The notes beneath the pieces are model-generated. The model worked only from the letters and a program-made list of their open reading frames with translations, made no database searches and had not been told where the DNA came from. From GCA-2746795 sp964643965 (GTDB lineage: Bacteria; Chloroflexota; Anaerolineae; Promineifilales; Promineifilaceae), in the NCBI GenBank assembly GCA_964643965.1, contig CAZXVH010000114.1, positions 1 to 16,013 on the forward strand: a stretch of DNA of 16,013 bases, read 5' to 3'. A program made the translations under genes and the position numbers. Positions 13,618-16,013 of this stretch are shown one piece after another (position 1 is the first letter of the stretch; every line of letters starts with the position of its first letter).

Positions 13618-15767
13618 TCTCCATCCAGTTCATCAAGCGGCACGGCCGTTATTTCTGGCAGGGAGTCCAGGCCCCTATCGAACACCTCGCCATTGAGAGA
13701 ACGGCCGTTTAAGAACCAAAGCTGGGCGTTAAACGGCTTCTCGTCCTCTTTTAATTTAGAGGCCAGGGGGACAAAACGGCCGTCTGCCTGTAGTTCATAA
13801 GCATTGGCCGTATCTTTGAGATAGATGTTCAAAATGTGTGTCACAATCTCTTGCTGCATCTGCCTGTCTTCCACCGGAAACAAAATCTCAACCCGTCGGT
13901 CAATATTGCGCGGCATTAAATCGGCGCTGCCCATAAACAAATCTGATTCTCCGTTGTTTTGGAAATAATAAATGCGGCTGTGTTCCAGAAAACGGCCGAC
14001 GATGCTGATCACCCGAATATTTTCACTGACCCCTTCTAAGCCCGGCCGTAAACAGCAAATGCCACGAATGATCAGATCAACCGTCACCCCCGCCTGAGAA
14101 GCCCCGTAGAGCGCTCGGATGATCTCCGGGTCTACCAGCGAATTCGACTTGAAGATCAGGTAGCCTTTTTTGCCCAGCGCCGTTTCCCGTTCAATCAGCG
14201 TCAACAGTTGGCTGCGTAAATTAACCGGCGCCACCAGGAACTTGCGATAATCGCGCTGTTTGGAATAACCGGTGAGATAGTTAAACAGTTCGGTGGCGTC
14301 TTCCCCGACATCCTCCTGGCTGGTCATCAAGCCAAAATCGGTATACTGGCGGGCGGTGATGGAATTATAGTTGCCGGTGGAGACATGCACATAGCGCTTG
14401 ATGCCTTCTTTTTCTCGGCGCACCACCAGCGTTAATTTGCAATGTGTTTTCAGGCCGATGAGGCCGTACACCACATGGACGCCCGCATTTTCCAACGCCC
14501 GCGCCCATTCGATATTGCTCTCCTCGTCAAAACGAGCTTTGAGTTCTACCAACACCGACACTTGCTTGCCATTCTCTCTGGCTCGCATCAAGGTGCGTAC
14601 AATGGGCGGGTTTGGCCCCACCCGGTACAGCGTTTGTTTAATTGCCAGCACATCCGGGTCTTCGGCCGCCTGCCTGAGAAAATCGATAACGGGCGAAAAA
14701 CTGTCATAAGGATGGTGCAGGATAACATCTTGCTTTTCTAATAAGGAGAAGATGTCATCATGACTGTGCAGGCCAGCGGGAAGATGGGGGCGGAAATGAG
14801 CATCCTTTAACTCGGGACGTTCTAATTTGTGCAGTTCCCATAGGCTACTTAAACCCAGCGGCCCACTGGATGTGTAAATATCGTAGGCGCTCATTTTTAG
14901 ATTCGCCAGCAGCAGTTCGCGCACATCGTCTGGTGTATCCTCGGCAATTTCCAGCCGTACCGGGGAACCAAAATGACGTTGACGTAAATTCTTTTCCATC
15001 GTCAGCAGCAGATCGTCCGCCTCTTCTTCCTGAATTTCCATGTCTGTATTACGGGTAATGCGGAAGGGGTAAGACGCCACAATTTCCATGCCGGGAAAGA
15101 GGCGATCCAGGTTGGCGGCGATGACCTGTTCTACCCAGACAAACTTTTGGGTGGTCGGCGGCAGCAGCTCATCCGGATCCAATGGTTTTAGCGGCACCAG
15201 GCGGGACATGGTGGAGGGCACTTTGATGCGGGCGAAATGGGTCTCATCGGTATGGGGATCGCGGATAACGGCCGCCAGGTTGAGACTGAGGTTGGAGATG
15301 TGGGGGAAGGGATGGCCGGGATCGAAGGCCAGCGGCGTCAGCACCGGGAAGATGCTGCTTTCAAAATAATCACGCAGCTTGATTTGCTGGCGTTTTTTTA
15401 ACTCGTCGTAGTTGTAGACGTAAATTTTGGCCTCGGCCAGGCTGGGCAGCAGTTGCTCCTGCCAGCAGCGCATGGCTTCAGCAAAGAGTTGGGTGACGGT
15501 GCGGTGGATGGCGACCAGTTGTTCGCGGGGCAGCAGGCCATCGGCGGGGGTGCGGGTGATGCCCAATAGCACTTGCTGCTTGAGGCCGGAAACACGCACC
15601 ATGAAAAACTCGTCCATGTTGCTGGTGAAAATTGCCAGGAATTTGAGTCGTTCCAGCAGGGGATGATTTTCATCATAACATTCCTGCAAGACGCGGCGGT
15701 TGAATTCAATATGGCTTAATTCCCGGTTGATGTATAAACTTGGGTTTTTCAGGTCTACTTTGGGCAT
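13614..15767 (-). CDS. ppk1: Polyphosphate kinase 1
   Basis: Reversibly polymerises the terminal phosphate of ATP into polyphosphate. The start is placed at 15767 (MPKVDLKNPSLYINRELSHI), preceded by AAAGGTGG, giving 717 residues, normal for the family. The longer frame starting at 15803 only adds translation of the adjacent 55-bp repeat. N-terminal domain: NRELSHIEFNRRVLQE (14-29) and FLAIFTSNMDEFFMVRVSG (43-61). The phospholipase-D-like catalytic domains include KQTLYRVGPNPPIVRTL (377-393), VELKARFDEESNIEWA (407-422), GLKTHCKLTLVVRRE with autophosphorylated H442, HVSTGNYN (461-468) and FLEHSRIYYFQNN with the second histidine H596. About 50 C-terminal residues (from 668) extend past the conserved core and contain an octamer-derived NGRSLNGEVF. 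It is the only minus-strand gene here and is transcribed toward the unrecognised protein gene. No terminator is obvious between the two. Confidence 0.97.
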   Translation of the reverse strand: MPKVDLKNPSLYINRELSHIEFNRRVLQECYDENHPLLERLKFLAIFTSNMDEFFMVRVSGLKQQVLLGITRTPADGLLPREQLVAIHRTVTQLFAEAMRCWQEQLLPSLAEAKIYVYNYDELKKRQQIKLRDYFESSIFPVLTPLAFDPGHPFPHISNLSLNLAAVIRDPHTDETHFARIKVPSTMSRLVPLKPLDPDELLPPTTQKFVWVEQVIAANLDRLFPGMEIVASYPFRITRNTDMEIQEEEADDLLLTMEKNLRQRHFGSPVRLEIAEDTPDDVRELLLANLKMSAYDIYTSSGPLGLSSLWELHKLERPELKDAHFRPHLPAGLHSHDDIFSLLEKQDVILHHPYDSFSPVIDFLRQAAEDPDVLAIKQTLYRVGPNPPIVRTLMRARENGKQVSVLVELKARFDEESNIEWARALENAGVHVVYGLIGLKTHCKLTLVVRREKEGIKRYVHVSTGNYNSITARQYTDFGLMTSQEDVGEDATELFNYLTGYSKQRDYRKFLVAPVNLRSQLLTLIERETALGKKGYLIFKSNSLVDPEIIRALYGASQAGVTVDLIIRGICCLRPGLEGVSENIRVISIVGRFLEHSRIYYFQNNGESDLFMGSADLMPRNIDRRVEILFPVEDRQMQQEIVTHILNIYLKDTANAYELQADGRFVPLASKLKEDEKPFNAQLWFLNGRSLNGEVFDRGLDSLPEITAVPLDELDGD

Positions 15768-15775
15768 AGCCACCT

Positions 15776-15885
15776 TTATGGAGCGCAGGCGTCTCGCCTG
15801 CATTGGGCGGACAAGCTGTCCGCGCTCCCATTATGGAGCGCAGGCGTCTCGCCTGCATTGGGCGGACAAGCTGTCCGCGCTCCCA
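15776..15885. repeat. 55-bp tandem repeat with nested hairpins (two full copies)
   Basis: Copies at 15776-15830 and 15831-15885 are identical. Each unit contains GCAGGCG-TCT-CGCCTGC and GCGGACA-AGC-TGTCCGC, two perfect 7-bp hairpins with 3-base loops, enclosed by GGAGCG and CGCTCC which also pair. A single unit could thus fold as a three-way, cloverleaf-like structure on either strand. A third partial copy appears beyond the N run at 15986. The array lies just upstream of ppk1. Confidence 0.92.
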
Positions 15886-15985
15886 NNNNNNNNNNNNNNN
15901 NNNNNNNNNNNNNNNNNNNNNNNNNNNNNNNNNNNNNNNNNNNNNNNNNNNNNNNNNNNNNNNNNNNNNNNNNNNNNNNNNNNNN
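15886..15985. other. Assembly gap (100 N)
   Basis: Exactly 100 N, a conventional placeholder for a gap of unknown size. The same 55-bp repeat borders it on both sides, so the array probably broke the assembly and its true length is unknown. Confidence 0.98.
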
Positions 15986-16013
15986 TTATGGAGCGCAGGC
16001 GTCTCGCCTGCAC
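15986..16013. repeat. Partial third copy of the 55-bp repeat
   Basis: The 28 bases after the gap match the first 27 bases of the unit at 15776 and include its first hairpin GCAGGCG-TCT-CGCCTGC. The last base (C) departs from the earlier copies, so the array may be ending or varying here. Confidence 0.85.

Larger units (their letters stand above)
1218..13793. repeat. Dispersed HIP1-like octamer ACGGCCGT (23 copies)
   Basis: Copies of the palindrome begin at 1218, 1691, 2202, 3741, 4050, 4677, 5218, 5518, 5984, 6560, 7969, 8617, 8803, 10149, 10971, 11361, 11657, 12360, 12378, 13126, 13642, 13701 and 13786. Eighteen extend to AACGGCCGTT, often followed by TTTC or TTCC. An octamer is expected about once in 65 kb of random DNA. 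All but the copy at 11657 lie in genes: sixteen are read as Thr-Ala-Val, five with Gly-Arg and one with Arg-Pro-Phe. Cyanobacterial HIP1 (GCGATCGC) is the closest known analogue. Confidence 0.93.

Noticed and set aside
15768..15803. N-terminal MQARRLRSIKVA extension of Ppk1
   Set aside because: It is translated from the 55-bp repeat; the same peptide appears from the next copy. The conserved protein begins at MPKVDL with its own ribosome site.
15776..15885. CRISPR-like array
   Set aside because: The units are directly adjacent, without variable spacers, and no cas gene is present.
1..16013. A defence, toxin-antitoxin, phage or transposon system
   Set aside because: Every sizeable reading frame was assigned or inspected; no nuclease, transposase, integrase, reverse transcriptase or toxin motif was seen.

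Overview
The window is about 16 kb of scaffold (it contains a 100-base run of N near its right end) from a free-living heterotrophic bacterium. No 16S or marker gene is present. The gene families and the very high density of the palindrome AACGGCCGTT suggest a filamentous-type Chloroflexota (Anaerolineae or Ardenticatenales-like). That placement is an inference and was not checked by any search.

Layout. (1) Positions 1-551 hold no convincing gene. They contain decayed sequence, a strong hairpin and, at the right end, a good sigma70-type promoter flanked by a 15-bp inverted repeat. (2) 552-4292 is a sugar-phosphate catabolic operon: a DeoR-family repressor, the first 54 codons of a truncated SIS-type sugar isomerase, a PfkB-family kinase, a class II ketose-bisphosphate aldolase and a 1-phosphofructokinase/tagatose-6-phosphate kinase-type enzyme. 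Together they look like a route for phosphorylating a hexose or amino sugar and cleaving it to triose phosphates, with the isomerase step apparently lost by deletion. (3) 4344-6859 is a two-gene unit: an FAD/NAD(P) oxidoreductase of the dihydrolipoamide dehydrogenase fold that lacks both redox cysteines, and an MFS transporter resembling the fucose/glucose permease branch. (4) 7038-8883 encodes an OmpR-type response regulator and its HAMP/HisKA sensor kinase, separated by an 8-bp tandem repeat. (5) 8973-11585 encodes a large secreted, membrane-anchored GH9 glycoside hydrolase. (6) 11709-13419 carries three small genes: a LiaF/toastrack-type membrane protein, a VOC-fold protein and an unrecognised membrane-associated protein. 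(7) Polyphosphate kinase (ppk1) is the only minus-strand gene (13614-15767). A heptamer tandem repeat lies at its 3' end, and a 55-bp tandem repeat made of nested hairpins lies at its 5' end, running into the assembly gap.

Taken together, an extracellular beta-glucan or amino-glucan hydrolase next to a two-component system, an MFS sugar-type permease and a phosphorylated-sugar pathway suggest a saccharolytic lifestyle. The genes are not in one operon, and the functional link is inference. The most unusual non-coding signals are the HIP1-like octamer (23 copies), the truncated isomerase joined exactly to the next start codon, the operator-like inverted repeat around the deoR promoter, and the 55-bp cloverleaf-like repeat. 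No new defence or mobile system was recognised; there is no transposase, integrase, tRNA or CRISPR array.
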